DNA of 64,000 bases from Singulisphaera sp. GP187 (GTDB lineage Bacteria; Planctomycetota; Planctomycetia; Gemmatales; Gemmataceae). The notes beneath the pieces were generated by a model that was given only the letters and a program-made list of their open reading frames with translations, was not told the origin of the DNA and did not search any database. The number at the start of each line of letters is the position of its first letter. The first letter of the stretch is position 1. Where the stretch lies: the NCBI GenBank assembly GCA_945905925.1, contig CAMDQN010000018.1:1-64000 (forward strand). The letters run 5' to 3'. Positions 29,790-36,923 of this stretch are shown here, one piece after another. Both the position numbers and the translations under genes were made by a program.

Positions 29790-30140
29790 AAGTTGTCAAA
29801 GATCACTTAACCGCTCGCGGTAATCCGCTCGCGGTATTTGGGCAACCCTTCGCCTTTCGGCTCCAGATCACCCGAGCTGGCTCGCGACCCTGTCGAGTCG
29901 GCGGACCAGATTCTCGCCCTTCTTACCTTCGCGTGCTACGTCGCAAGTTCTTATCGACGTTGCGTTTCCATCACTGCAGGGCAAATCTTAGTAGCGTCGC
30001 GTTTCAGAGTCAACCCGTCCCGCGATTTTTTCTTCTCGTTGTCTTCTTGCGGCTTTTACTGCAAGGCTTTCGAGATCACGGGGGCCGGGAACAAGGCTCG
30101 CCACTCGCTTGTGTTCCCGTGTCGGGTCGCGGACTTTAGG

Positions 30141-30213
30141 TGGAGGAGAGGGGACTCGAACCCCTGACTTCCTGCTTGCAAAGCAGGCGCTCTACCAACT
30201 GAGCTACACCCCC
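30141..30213 (-). tRNA. tRNA-Ala (TGC)
   Basis: 73 nt on the minus strand. GGGGGTG acceptor, TAGCTCAGTTGGTAGAGC D-arm, anticodon arm CCTGC-TTTGCAA-GCAGG giving anticodon TGC, and T-arm AGGGG-TTCGAGT-CCCCT. Acceptor pairing has one U-U mismatch and one G-U pair. CCA is only partly encoded. It is the second of two tRNAs in the spacer position. Confidence 0.93.
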
Positions 30214-30235
30214 GAACCGTGTGCCGCCAACCAGA

Positions 30236-30309
30236 TGCGCGTGCCTGGATTTGAACCAGGGACCCCGTCGTTATCAGCGACGTGCTCGTACCAACTGAGC
30301 TACACGCGC
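30236..30309 (-). tRNA. tRNA-Ile (GAT)
   Basis: 74 nt on the minus strand. Acceptor GCGCGTG pairs perfectly with CACGCGC. Anticodon arm CGTCG-CTGATAA-CGACG gives anticodon GAT; T-arm CCTGG-TTCAAAT-CCAGG. It is the first gene of the operon. The order Ile then Ala before 23S is that of an ordinary 16S-23S spacer. Confidence 0.94.
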
Positions 30310-30334
30310 GACATCTACCCCCATCAAATGCGAA

Positions 30335-30357
30335 GGCCAAACCGTTTTGGTTTGGCC
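30335..30357 (-). other. Leader hairpin of the rRNA operon
   Basis: GGCCAAACC and GGTTTGGCC form a 9-bp stem with a 5-nt loop, 25 bp before tRNA-Ile and about 105 nt after the expected transcription start. It could be a processing site or part of an antitermination leader. No T-run follows on the minus strand. Confidence 0.55.
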
Positions 30358-30469
30358 CCCTCGACAAACACGTTGTCTTTGGAAGCTATCCGCGATTGAG
30401 CGGAATCAGGCCTGTCAGCGACAACGTGGTAATCATGCACACCTCAAGGGGCGGGATTGCACATGGGAG

Positions 30470-30497
30470 ATTCTAAAGCGATGGGCAGTCCTGTCAA
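30470..30497 (-). promoter_or_regulatory. Sigma-70-type promoter of the tRNA-Ile/tRNA-Ala/23S/5S operon
   Basis: On the minus strand, -35 TTGACA (30492-30497, perfect) and -10 TAGAAT (30470-30475) are 16 bp apart, about 160 bp upstream of tRNA-Ile. This is one of the best consensus promoters in the window and shows that the operon starts here, with no 16S gene further upstream. Confidence 0.8.
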
Positions 30498-30595
30498 GGG
30501 TCCGGTTCGCGTAGCAACCGAACACGGGCTGTCTCCCGTGTCCGGGCGCGTTGTCCTTGAACGACTTCCGACAAATTCCTGGTTTCCGAAAAATC

Positions 30596-30624
30596 TTCCT
30601 TTGCGAGCGCCACGGCGCTATGAT
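30596..30624 (+). promoter_or_regulatory. Candidate promoter of the methylisocitrate lyase gene
   Basis: TATGAT (30619-30624) with a weak -35 TTCCTT (30596-30601) at 17 bp, 38 bp before the ATG at 30662. The -10 is good and the -35 is poor. It is divergent from the rRNA promoter. Confidence 0.4.
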
Positions 30625-30661
30625 AAGGCGGAATTCGCTTACTCCACACACGGGGAAATTG

Positions 30662-31558
30662 ATGCCGGCCACCCCTTCGCTTTCCCCGGGCCGCCGCCTT
30701 CGCGATGCGTGGTCGAGTGGACCGGTCGCAATCCCAGGCGTGTTCAATCCGCTCGTCGCGAAGATGGCTGAGCGCCTGGGATTTCAGGCCGTTTATCTCT
30801 CCGGCGGTGCGCTCTCTGCGGGGAACGGCGTGCCTGATATCGGGTTGCTCACGCTCACCGAGTTCGTCCAAGCCGCACAACTTACCGCACAGGCGACGAC
30901 GCTTCCGCTGCTCTGCGACGCGGACACTGGGTTCGGCGAATCGCTCAACGTGGAGCGCACCGTTCGCCTATTTGAAGCCGCGGGGGTCGCGGGGATTCAC
31001 CTCGAAGATCAGGAGATGCCGAAGCGCTGCGGACACCTTTCGGGCAAGTCGGTGGTATCGACGGAAGCGATGTGTGCGAAGATTCGCTCCGCGTGCGCGG
31101 CCCGGAAAAACAAGGACTTCGTCATCATTGCGCGCACCGACGCCCGCGGCGTCACCGGCTTCCCAGACGCGCTCGAACGCGCCCACCGCTACATGGCGGC
31201 TGGAGCCGACGCGATCTTTCCAGAAGGACTTCAGGCTGCGGACGAGTTCGAGGAATTCGCCCGTGAGATGGTCGCCCCGCTCCTGGCGAACATGACCGAG
31301 TTCGGCAAATCACCGTTGCTCGACGTGAAGACGCTCGGCGCGATGGGCTACAAAATGATCCTGTTCCCGCTGACGGCATTCAGGACCGCGATGAAGGCCG
31401 CCGAAGACACGCTCCGCGACCTCCTCGCGAACGGCGTGCAGACCGCGAGCATTCCGAAGATGCAGACGCGAGCAGAGCTGTACGATCTGCTCGGTTACAC
31501 CGGGTACGAGGCCCGCGATAAGGCGTATTTCGGTACGCCTCCGGAAGGCGGTTCGTGA
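30662..31558 (+). CDS. prpB: Methylisocitrate lyase (isocitrate lyase/PEP mutase family)
   Basis: 298 residues from ATG 30662, the position where family homology begins (SLSPGRRLRDAWSSGPVAIP). It splits 2-methylisocitrate into pyruvate and succinate in the methylcitrate cycle. The signature EMPKRCGHLSGKSVV has the catalytic Cys; the metal-site Asp residues are in LLCDADTGFGESLNVERTV, and VYLSGGALSAGNGVPDIGLL is a family feature. Length is as expected. prpC/prpD are not nearby, so a related carboxy-phosphonate or dimethylmalate lyase activity is possible. Its TGA overlaps the ATG of the ABC ATPase gene. Confidence 0.87.
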   Translation: MPATPSLSPGRRLRDAWSSGPVAIPGVFNPLVAKMAERLGFQAVYLSGGALSAGNGVPDIGLLTLTEFVQAAQLTAQATTLPLLCDADTGFGESLNVERTVRLFEAAGVAGIHLEDQEMPKRCGHLSGKSVVSTEAMCAKIRSACAARKNKDFVIIARTDARGVTGFPDALERAHRYMAAGADAIFPEGLQAADEFEEFAREMVAPLLANMTEFGKSPLLDVKTLGAMGYKMILFPLTAFRTAMKAAEDTLRDLLANGVQTASIPKMQTRAELYDLLGYTGYEARDKAYFGTPPEGGS

Positions 31559-32382
31559 TGGCGGACGACACTCCTGCCCCGCCGACCCCATCGCCCATCG
31601 TGCAACTTCGCGGCGTGAGCGTGTCGTTCGGCGCGCAATCGGTGCTGCACGGCATCGACCTCGACATCTTCCCGCAAGACACGCTCTGCGTGATCGGCGA
31701 GAGCGGCTGCGGCAAAACCGTGCTGCTGAAACTCATCGTCGGGCTGCTGAAACCCACCACCGGCGAGGTGATTCTCGAAGGCAAGCCGCTGCACAAACTC
31801 TCCGAACGCGAACTCACGCAGTTGCGGCTTCGCGTCGGGTTCTTGTTTCAGCAAGCGGCGCTGTTCGACAGCTTGAACGTGTTCGACAACGTCGCGTTCG
31901 GCTTGCGGGCGAAGGGCGGCGTGACTGACGCGGATATCGCAACGCGAGTACGCGAACGCGTGCTGGAAGTCGGTCTCCCCGCGACGGCGGAACTGAAGAT
32001 GCCCGCAGAGTTGTCCGGCGGTATGCGGAAGCGAGTGGGGTTGGCTCGTGCGCTGGCGCTCGACCCCGACGTTATGCTCTACGACGAACCGACGACCGGT
32101 CTCGACCCGATCATGACGGACGTGATTAACGAGTTGATCCTGCAAACGCGCAAGAAGCGCCCGGTGACATCGGTGATCGTGACGCACGAACTCCGCACCG
32201 TGCAGAAGTGCGCGAGCCGGGTCGTGATGCTGTACCCGCGTTCGCGTTTGGGCGCGGACGAGCGGCAAATCCTTTACGACGGCCCGCCGAGCGGCCTGGC
32301 GACCGCGGAAGATGCTCGCGTGCGGCAGTTCGTGGAAGGCGAAGCCCGCGACCGCCTCACCGAAATGAAGGACACACCATGA
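31558..32382 (+). CDS. ABC transporter ATP-binding protein, Mla type
   Basis: 274 residues from ATG 31558, overlapping the previous stop by one base. It binds and hydrolyses ATP for a transporter. Walker A GESGCGKTVLLK (about residues 46-57), Q-loop FLFQQAALFDSLNVFDNVAF, signature ELSGGMRKRVGLARALALDP and Walker B VMLYDEPTTGLDP are all intact. The FDSLNVFDNVAF and SGGMRKRVGLARA patterns are those of MlaF/Ttg2A ATPases that move phospholipids between membranes. The partner permease and MlaD-like protein are not in the window, so it is an orphan ATPase. Pairing with a methylisocitrate lyase is unusual. Confidence 0.88.
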   Translation: MADDTPAPPTPSPIVQLRGVSVSFGAQSVLHGIDLDIFPQDTLCVIGESGCGKTVLLKLIVGLLKPTTGEVILEGKPLHKLSERELTQLRLRVGFLFQQAALFDSLNVFDNVAFGLRAKGGVTDADIATRVRERVLEVGLPATAELKMPAELSGGMRKRVGLARALALDPDVMLYDEPTTGLDPIMTDVINELILQTRKKRPVTSVIVTHELRTVQKCASRVVMLYPRSRLGADERQILYDGPPSGLATAEDARVRQFVEGEARDRLTEMKDTP

Positions 32383-32999
32383 CCGAAGAAGAATGGCTGA
32401 AGTGCAAGGATTCGATCGCAATGGTGAAAGCACCCGCCGTCGCCTATCACACTCGCAAATCACGATTGTTTGCGTGCGCTTGCTGTCGGCAAGTGTGGAA
32501 TTTGCTGACCGCGCGAAGCCGAACGGCCGTTCAGCAACTCGAAGATTTCGCGGATAATCTGCGCGCCACACTGATCCGCACAACCGCAGAGGACCTCGCA
32601 TGGGCAGCGGACAGAGACGACGGTAGCTCATCGGCGGCAAGAGTGGTAACATGTGCCGCCCACTCTTACCTGCAGCCATTCGACTTGCTCAATACATTCA
32701 GGAGAGCACTTGATCGGTCGCGTGGACTCATTGAATCTGACTGCGTGCAATTGGAAAAAGCACTCCTTTACGACATCTTCGGGAACCTTCCGCCCGGTCA
32801 CCTTCGCCCCGGAGTGGCGCACCGATACCGCCGTCGCGCTCGCGCGGCAGATGTACGAGTCGCGTGACTTCAGCGCGATGCCGATTCTGGCGGACGCGCT
32901 CCAGGACGCGGGCTGCGACAACGACGCTGTGCTGAACCATTGCAGGGGCGAAGGGCCGCACGTTCGCGGGTGTTGGGTCGTGGATTTGCTGTTGGGAAA
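32379..32999 (+). pseudogene. Gemmata-type hypothetical protein, broken by a frameshift
   Basis: ATG 32379 overlaps the ABC ATPase stop (ATGA). It starts MTEEEWLKCKDSIAMVKAP and continues KSRLFACACCRQVWNLLTAR, the typical opening of a small protein family abundant in Gemmata. Frame 1 is open to LLYDIFGN, where the expected continuation FRPVTFAPEWRTDTAVALAR is found only in another frame. The shift is at about 32786, where GGGAACCTTCCGC replaces an expected in-frame sequence two bases longer. The second frame then runs MPILADALQDAGCDNDAVLN and GPHVRGCWVVDLLLGKE, the usual C-terminus, but the stop is missing and the 33005-33088 hairpin begins right there. Family function unknown. A sequencing error is the main alternative. 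Confidence 0.8.
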
Positions 33000-33004
33000 G
33001 GAGG

Positions 33005-33088
33005 GACGCCCCTCATTCGGAGCCGCAAGCGTGAGCGACGGACAACGCTATCCGTCGCTCACGCTTCCGGCTCCGAATGAGGGGCGTC
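33005..33088. repeat. 84-bp near-perfect inverted repeat (38-bp arms)
   Basis: Arms at 33005-33042 and 33051-33088, starting GACGCCCCTCATTCGGAGCC and ending GGCTCCGAATGAGGGGCGTC, with one mismatch and an 8-nt loop. It lies where the stop codon of the broken gene should be and 6 bp from the stop of the CotH gene on the other strand, so it could terminate both. Confidence 0.85.
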
Positions 33089-33093
33089 AGTCA

Positions 33094-34914
33094 TCACTGC
33101 CCGGCCTTCTTCACGTCGGCGTTGCTCAGCAAGTACTTCTGCCGCTGCTCCGCGAACGCACGCAGGTTCATCCCACCGCGACCGCCGCCGCCCGCGGTCG
33201 GAATCGCGTCGTCGGTCGCACGCTTGAACGCGTCGAACGAGTCGAGCTTTCGCGTGTCGAGTTCCACTTCCTTCTCGATCAGCTTGCGGTACTGCGACAC
33301 CACCGGCCCGAGTTTCTTCCAGTCGAGCGAATCCTCCGCGATCTTCTTCACGTTCGCGAGGTACTTCGCCTTGAACGCGGGCACCGCGAGGAGCTTACTG
33401 CGGAGCGGCTTGTTCGCGTCGGTCAGCCCGATGAGCGGATCGAGTTCCACACTGCGAGCGCCGCCCATGCCACCACCGGGACCACCCGGGAACCCGCCGC
33501 CCGGAGGCCCGAAGCCACCACCAGGACCGCGATCCTTCAGTTCCTTGAACGCTTTCTTCTGCTCCTCGGTCATCAGTTTTTCGAGCTTCTCATCGACTTC
33601 CTTCTGAATCGCTTCGAGTTCCTTCTTCTGCGCGTCGGTGAGTTGGAGCGTGTCCTGCACTGGCGGCGGAATGATCACGCCCGGAGGCGGACCGCGGAAG
33701 CCGCCGCCCGGACCACCGAACCCACCGCCCGGACCGCCCATCGCGGGACGGAACGACTCGTTCATGTCGTGCGGGATGATGTGGAACTTGTTCTTCTCGT
33801 CCAGGTAGATGCAGAAGTCGCTGGAGCGAACCCAGTAGCCGTCGTTGTTGATCAGCGCGTTATCGAGCGCGAGGAACCACAGAATGCCGTCCACGTCCGC
33901 GATCGGCTTGAGTGCCGCTTCGAGCTTGTCCGGCGGTGTCTGGTTCAGCACTTTGCAGAAGTTCACCAGCGCCTTCCACGCCTCCGCGTTCTCGTCGGAC
34001 TTGATCTGGAACACGCGCTTGTAGTCTTCGACATTTTCACCGAAGTATTCCAAGCCTCCGCGCCCCCCCGGACTACCGCGAACCTTCCACCGCGTACCTT
34101 TAGTGGTCTTGTAATGCTCAGTCAGGAACGCCTTGTCGAACTGCTGCACGCTGGCGTACACACCCCAACTCTCGCCGTTGATGACCACCTTCACGAAGTT
34201 CGCTTTCGGAGCCGGGATGTACTGGTTCGCGATGTGCGAGTACAGCACCGTGCTCATCAGCGACGCGTCCTCGTGCGCGTTGAGCAGGTTAAGCGTCTTG
34301 TAACCTCGGAGCCGCTGCTTGTCGTCGGCCATGTCGAATGACAGGTTGAGCGATCGCTTCGAGCCAGCACCGACGCCCATGTACGACGACATGCCGCGGA
34401 AGTGGACGCCGACGTTCTTGTACTTCTTGCCGTCCACGGTCGCGGTCGCGGGCACGTCCACATCGGTGTTGTGGAAGTCCTGAATCTCCGATTCCCAATC
34501 TGAATTCTCGAACTCCAAAAAGATGGTGCGGAGCACGGTCGGGTCGTAGAGTTTCGCGTCCGGGAAGTTCTTCACCTCGTCGGGCTTCACCTTCGGGCCG
34601 GGCTTGCCGGCTTCGCCGCCCTTGCCGAACGGACCGCCTTTCGGCCCACCGAAGCCACCGAAACCGCCCTTCGCGCCGGCCTTCGCGGCCTCGCGTGCCG
34701 GTTTGCGCTCTTCGGTGTTCAACCACCCGTCCTTGTTCTTGTCGAACTCGGCGAGAATCTTGCGTTCCTGTCCGCCGGGCGGACCTTTCCCGAAGCCTCC
34801 GGGACCGCCCTTTTTGTCCTTCTCGGGCGGTTGCGTGAACGCACTCGGCGCGCACAAAGCCACCAGCGCCGCGGTGAGAATCGCCATCGGCAGCGCGAAT
34901 AACCGGCGGTGCAT
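33094..34914 (-). CDS. CotH-like kinase with EF-hand and inserted LTXXQ-like module
   Basis: 606 residues from ATG 34914, preferred over an ATG four codons upstream because a GAGG lies at the right distance. Signal peptide at about 1-26, then one EF-hand loop (DKNKDGWLNTEE) near residue 60, a Gly/Pro-rich linker, and a CotH domain from about residue 120. The CotH core has KNVGVHFRGMSSYMG, GSKRSLNLSFDMAD, LRGYKTLNLLNAHEDASLM, VINGESWGVYASVQQFDKAF and the metal-site KFHIIPHDMNESF. Right after it, about 95 residues rich in Gly/Pro with LQLTDAQKKELEAIQKEV are inserted before the C-terminal part of the domain (NKPLRSKLLAVPAFKAKYLA). CotH proteins phosphorylate proteins in spore coats. It is downstream of DUF4956 and VTC genes. 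Confidence 0.9.
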   Translation of the reverse strand: MHRRLFALPMAILTAALVALCAPSAFTQPPEKDKKGGPGGFGKGPPGGQERKILAEFDKNKDGWLNTEERKPAREAAKAGAKGGFGGFGGPKGGPFGKGGEAGKPGPKVKPDEVKNFPDAKLYDPTVLRTIFLEFENSDWESEIQDFHNTDVDVPATATVDGKKYKNVGVHFRGMSSYMGVGAGSKRSLNLSFDMADDKQRLRGYKTLNLLNAHEDASLMSTVLYSHIANQYIPAPKANFVKVVINGESWGVYASVQQFDKAFLTEHYKTTKGTRWKVRGSPGGRGGLEYFGENVEDYKRVFQIKSDENAEAWKALVNFCKVLNQTPPDKLEAALKPIADVDGILWFLALDNALINNDGYWVRSSDFCIYLDEKNKFHIIPHDMNESFRPAMGGPGGGFGGPGGGFRGPPPGVIIPPPVQDTLQLTDAQKKELEAIQKEVDEKLEKLMTEEQKKAFKELKDRGPGGGFGPPGGGFPGGPGGGMGGARSVELDPLIGLTDANKPLRSKLLAVPAFKAKYLANVKKIAEDSLDWKKLGPVVSQYRKLIEKEVELDTRKLDSFDAFKRATDDAIPTAGGGGRGGMNLRAFAEQRQKYLLSNADVKKAGQ

Positions 34915-34944
34915 TGTGAACCTCATGTTGAGATGAAGGTGAAG

Positions 34945-34988
34945 AACCTAACACCCAACCCCTTCCCTGAAAGGAAGGGGGTTAGGTT
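34945..34988 (-). terminator. Hairpin between the DUF4956 and CotH genes (C/G-run family, short form)
   Basis: AACCTAAC and GTTAGGTT close a stem that contains CAACCCCTTCC/GGAAGGGG around the loop CTGAAA. The stop codon of the DUF4956 gene (34982-34984) is inside the right arm. It may reduce read-through into the CotH gene or mark a processed mRNA end. Confidence 0.7.
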
Positions 34989-35695
34989 TGCTCGCCTTGC
35001 TTCCACTCGACCCCTTGAACGCCCTCGGTGCGGTTCAGATCGCCGATCAGCGCGATCACGGTGGCGGATTTGCGAAGGCACAGCGCGTACGTCAAATCAA
35101 GCGCCGCTCCCTGCCGCACCGTGGCAGCCGCGACCAGTTCGACGCCGTCGGCGTGGGTCGCTATCGTCGCCGCAAGCGGGCCCGCTGGATCCGTCCCGAT
35201 CCCGACGCGGACCACCACCGTCGTCGGTCGCGGTTGCGCGGCCGGCGCCGGCTTCTCACCGCTGCGACCCCAGAGGGCCAGCAGCCACGCCACGAAGCCC
35301 ACGATCGGGATGCCCACCACCGCGACGAGATACTCCCCGGTTCCCGCAGCCATGCCGACCACCACCGCGAAGATCACGAACGCGGTGTCGCGTGTGTCCT
35401 CCACCACCGAACGAAATCTCACGATCGACAGGGCACCCACGAGCGCGAACGCCTGCGCGATGTTCTTGCCGATCACCATGCTCACCATCCCCAAGAGGAT
35501 GGCAAGCAGGACCATCGTCGCCACGAATGACGCAGCTTCTGCGCGGTTCTTCTTCTGCGTGAGGAAGTACGCGGTGCCCGCCGCGATCCCGAACATCGCC
35601 GCGAAGCAGATCCGCATCGCGATGTCTTCGGGCGTCAGCGCAGTGGTCGGGGGAGATTCGGTGAACGGGTTCGCATCGCCCCCGGAATTAGCCAT
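34982..35695 (-). CDS. DUF4956 membrane protein
   Basis: 237 residues from ATG 35695, which overlaps the VTC gene end by 8 bp. At least four transmembrane segments follow in order: MRICFAAMFGIAAGTAYFLT, VATMVLLAILLGMVSMVIGK, then AFVIFAVVVGMAAGTG and YLVAVVGIPIVGFVAWLLAL. The conserved DUF4956 motif is FALVGALSIVRFRSVVEDTR DTAF (split here for length) between helices 2 and 3. A soluble C-terminal tail of about 90 residues follows. DUF4956 genes are commonly next to VTC polyphosphate polymerase genes, as here. It may be a membrane partner or channel for the polymerase; that is inference. Confidence 0.9.
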   Translation of the reverse strand: MANSGGDANPFTESPPTTALTPEDIAMRICFAAMFGIAAGTAYFLTQKKNRAEAASFVATMVLLAILLGMVSMVIGKNIAQAFALVGALSIVRFRSVVEDTRDTAFVIFAVVVGMAAGTGEYLVAVVGIPIVGFVAWLLALWGRSGEKPAPAAQPRPTTVVVRVGIGTDPAGPLAATIATHADGVELVAAATVRQGAALDLTYALCLRKSATVIALIGDLNRTEGVQGVEWKQGEQT

Positions 35696-36521
35696 TCGCA
35701 ACCCCGCTCGCTTGCTCTGCAATCGCGGGAACCAATCCGGCGGCGCGCACAAACGTCCGGTACTTCGACACCGGCGTCGGGGTCAGTCCGAGGTCCACGA
35801 CGATGCCCTTGAACAGCGCCGGCATCGCGACGCGAAACTTGAACTCGCACACCACGCGATCCAACAGCGGCGCCCCCTCACCAACCTGTTCGATCGCCCA
35901 CTCGGTCGCAACGACCCCGCGAACATTCCGGTCGAAGGTCAGGCGCACCGTACCGCCGTCGGCGGTGCCGAGGTACGCAACACGCTCGTACGCGACCCGG
36001 CACACCGGCTTCAGTTGCTTCTGGATCAATTGGCTGTGGAACCACTCACCCGCCCACTCACTAGTCAGCGATAGCGCCGCGAGGTCCGACACCTCGTTCG
36101 CGTTGATCGGCGCGCGATGTTTCCGCACCTTGTCGCCGTTCTTGCTCTTCCGTTCCACGAACACCGGACCGTTCAGCCCGTAGCGCCGCACGCGGAACTT
36201 GTCGCGATTGTAGCCCTGAGTACGGTAGAACACGTCGAAGTTCGGTGTGTCGGTGTAGATGCTGGTCGTGCAGTACGCGTTCCCCATCGCTGGGTCCGCG
36301 TAAGCGTCGAGCGCGAGTTTCCCGGTCACGCGGGCGATCACCTCACGCACCTGTTCCTCGGTCAACAGAAACTTCACTTCGTACGCCGTCGCCGCGTCAG
36401 TCGCACCGTTCGCGGATGGGGCGAACAACGAGGGCGACTCGAGTCCGCTCGCGGGTGTCACGTAACCATTCCCCGAGGGACCGAACGCGGCTCCCGTTGC
36501 GGAATCGGACAGGTCCGACAT
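35688..36521 (-). CDS. VTC-domain polyphosphate polymerase-like protein
   Basis: 277 residues from ATG 36521; the AGGAG 8 nt upstream selects it over the GTG at 36527. The VTC domain is a tunnel-shaped CYTH-superfamily fold that, in yeast Vtc4, makes polyphosphate from ATP. The expected pattern is visible: YEVKFLLTEEQVREVIARVT at the first strand, YCTTSIYTDTPNFDVFYR, the basic strands DKFRVRRYGLNGPVFVERKS with KNGDKVRKHR, and the late acidic strand RVVCEFKFRVAMPALFKGIV. There are no membrane segments. It is translationally coupled to DUF4956. Whether it makes polyphosphate or another phosphorylated product is not shown. Confidence 0.88.
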   Translation of the reverse strand: MSDLSDSATGAAFGPSGNGYVTPASGLESPSLFAPSANGATDAATAYEVKFLLTEEQVREVIARVTGKLALDAYADPAMGNAYCTTSIYTDTPNFDVFYRTQGYNRDKFRVRRYGLNGPVFVERKSKNGDKVRKHRAPINANEVSDLAALSLTSEWAGEWFHSQLIQKQLKPVCRVAYERVAYLGTADGGTVRLTFDRNVRGVVATEWAIEQVGEGAPLLDRVVCEFKFRVAMPALFKGIVVDLGLTPTPVSKYRTFVRAAGLVPAIAEQASGVANG

Positions 36522-36830
36522 TCTCACCGCTCCTTCACCCGTTCTTCAAACGGGGTTGCGTTGTGAAACGGAACCGGTCGGCCGTTCGAGACGGCCTGAC
36601 CGCTGACTCTCTAACTGGTCGGGAGTCACACCAATGCCTGGCAGCGTTTAGCAGCAGCAGAACGGGAAAGGGCATTGGCGGTGTGGAGAACAACCGAGTT
36701 TACCCGAAATACAACAATCAAGTCTACCTGACCCGAACACGGGATTCACCGACTTTTCATCACGCGTTACGTTGCGATCTTCGCTGGTCGCGTTGCGACC
36801 ACCCCCGAGCGTGTAACAACCACGAGAACA

Positions 36831-36860
36831 TTCACCGCGTCTTCACGATTCGTTTATGAT
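36831..36860 (+). promoter_or_regulatory. Candidate promoter of the second CotH gene
   Basis: TTCACC (36831-36836) and TATGAT (36855-36860) with an 18-bp spacer, about 64 bp before the ATG at 36924. It lies in the 402-bp divergent gap 36522-36923 between the VTC and CotH genes, which otherwise holds only AT-richer sequence; I see no gene there. Confidence 0.4.
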
Positions 36861-36923
36861 GATCTCCAACAACTCCCCCCTGATGAAACGAAACACGCTA
36901 CGTCTTTTCAAGAGGTCACACCG

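Noticed and set aside
29523-30140. Possible 16S fragment in the spacer before 23S
   Set aside because: I looked for conserved 16S ends (for example the anti-SD region CCTCC with GGATCA) and found none; the spacer holds only the processing-stem arm.
32653-34341. Long plus-strand open frame across the CotH gene
   Set aside because: Its first part is the second half of the frameshifted Gemmata-family gene; the rest is antisense to the CotH gene with no homology.
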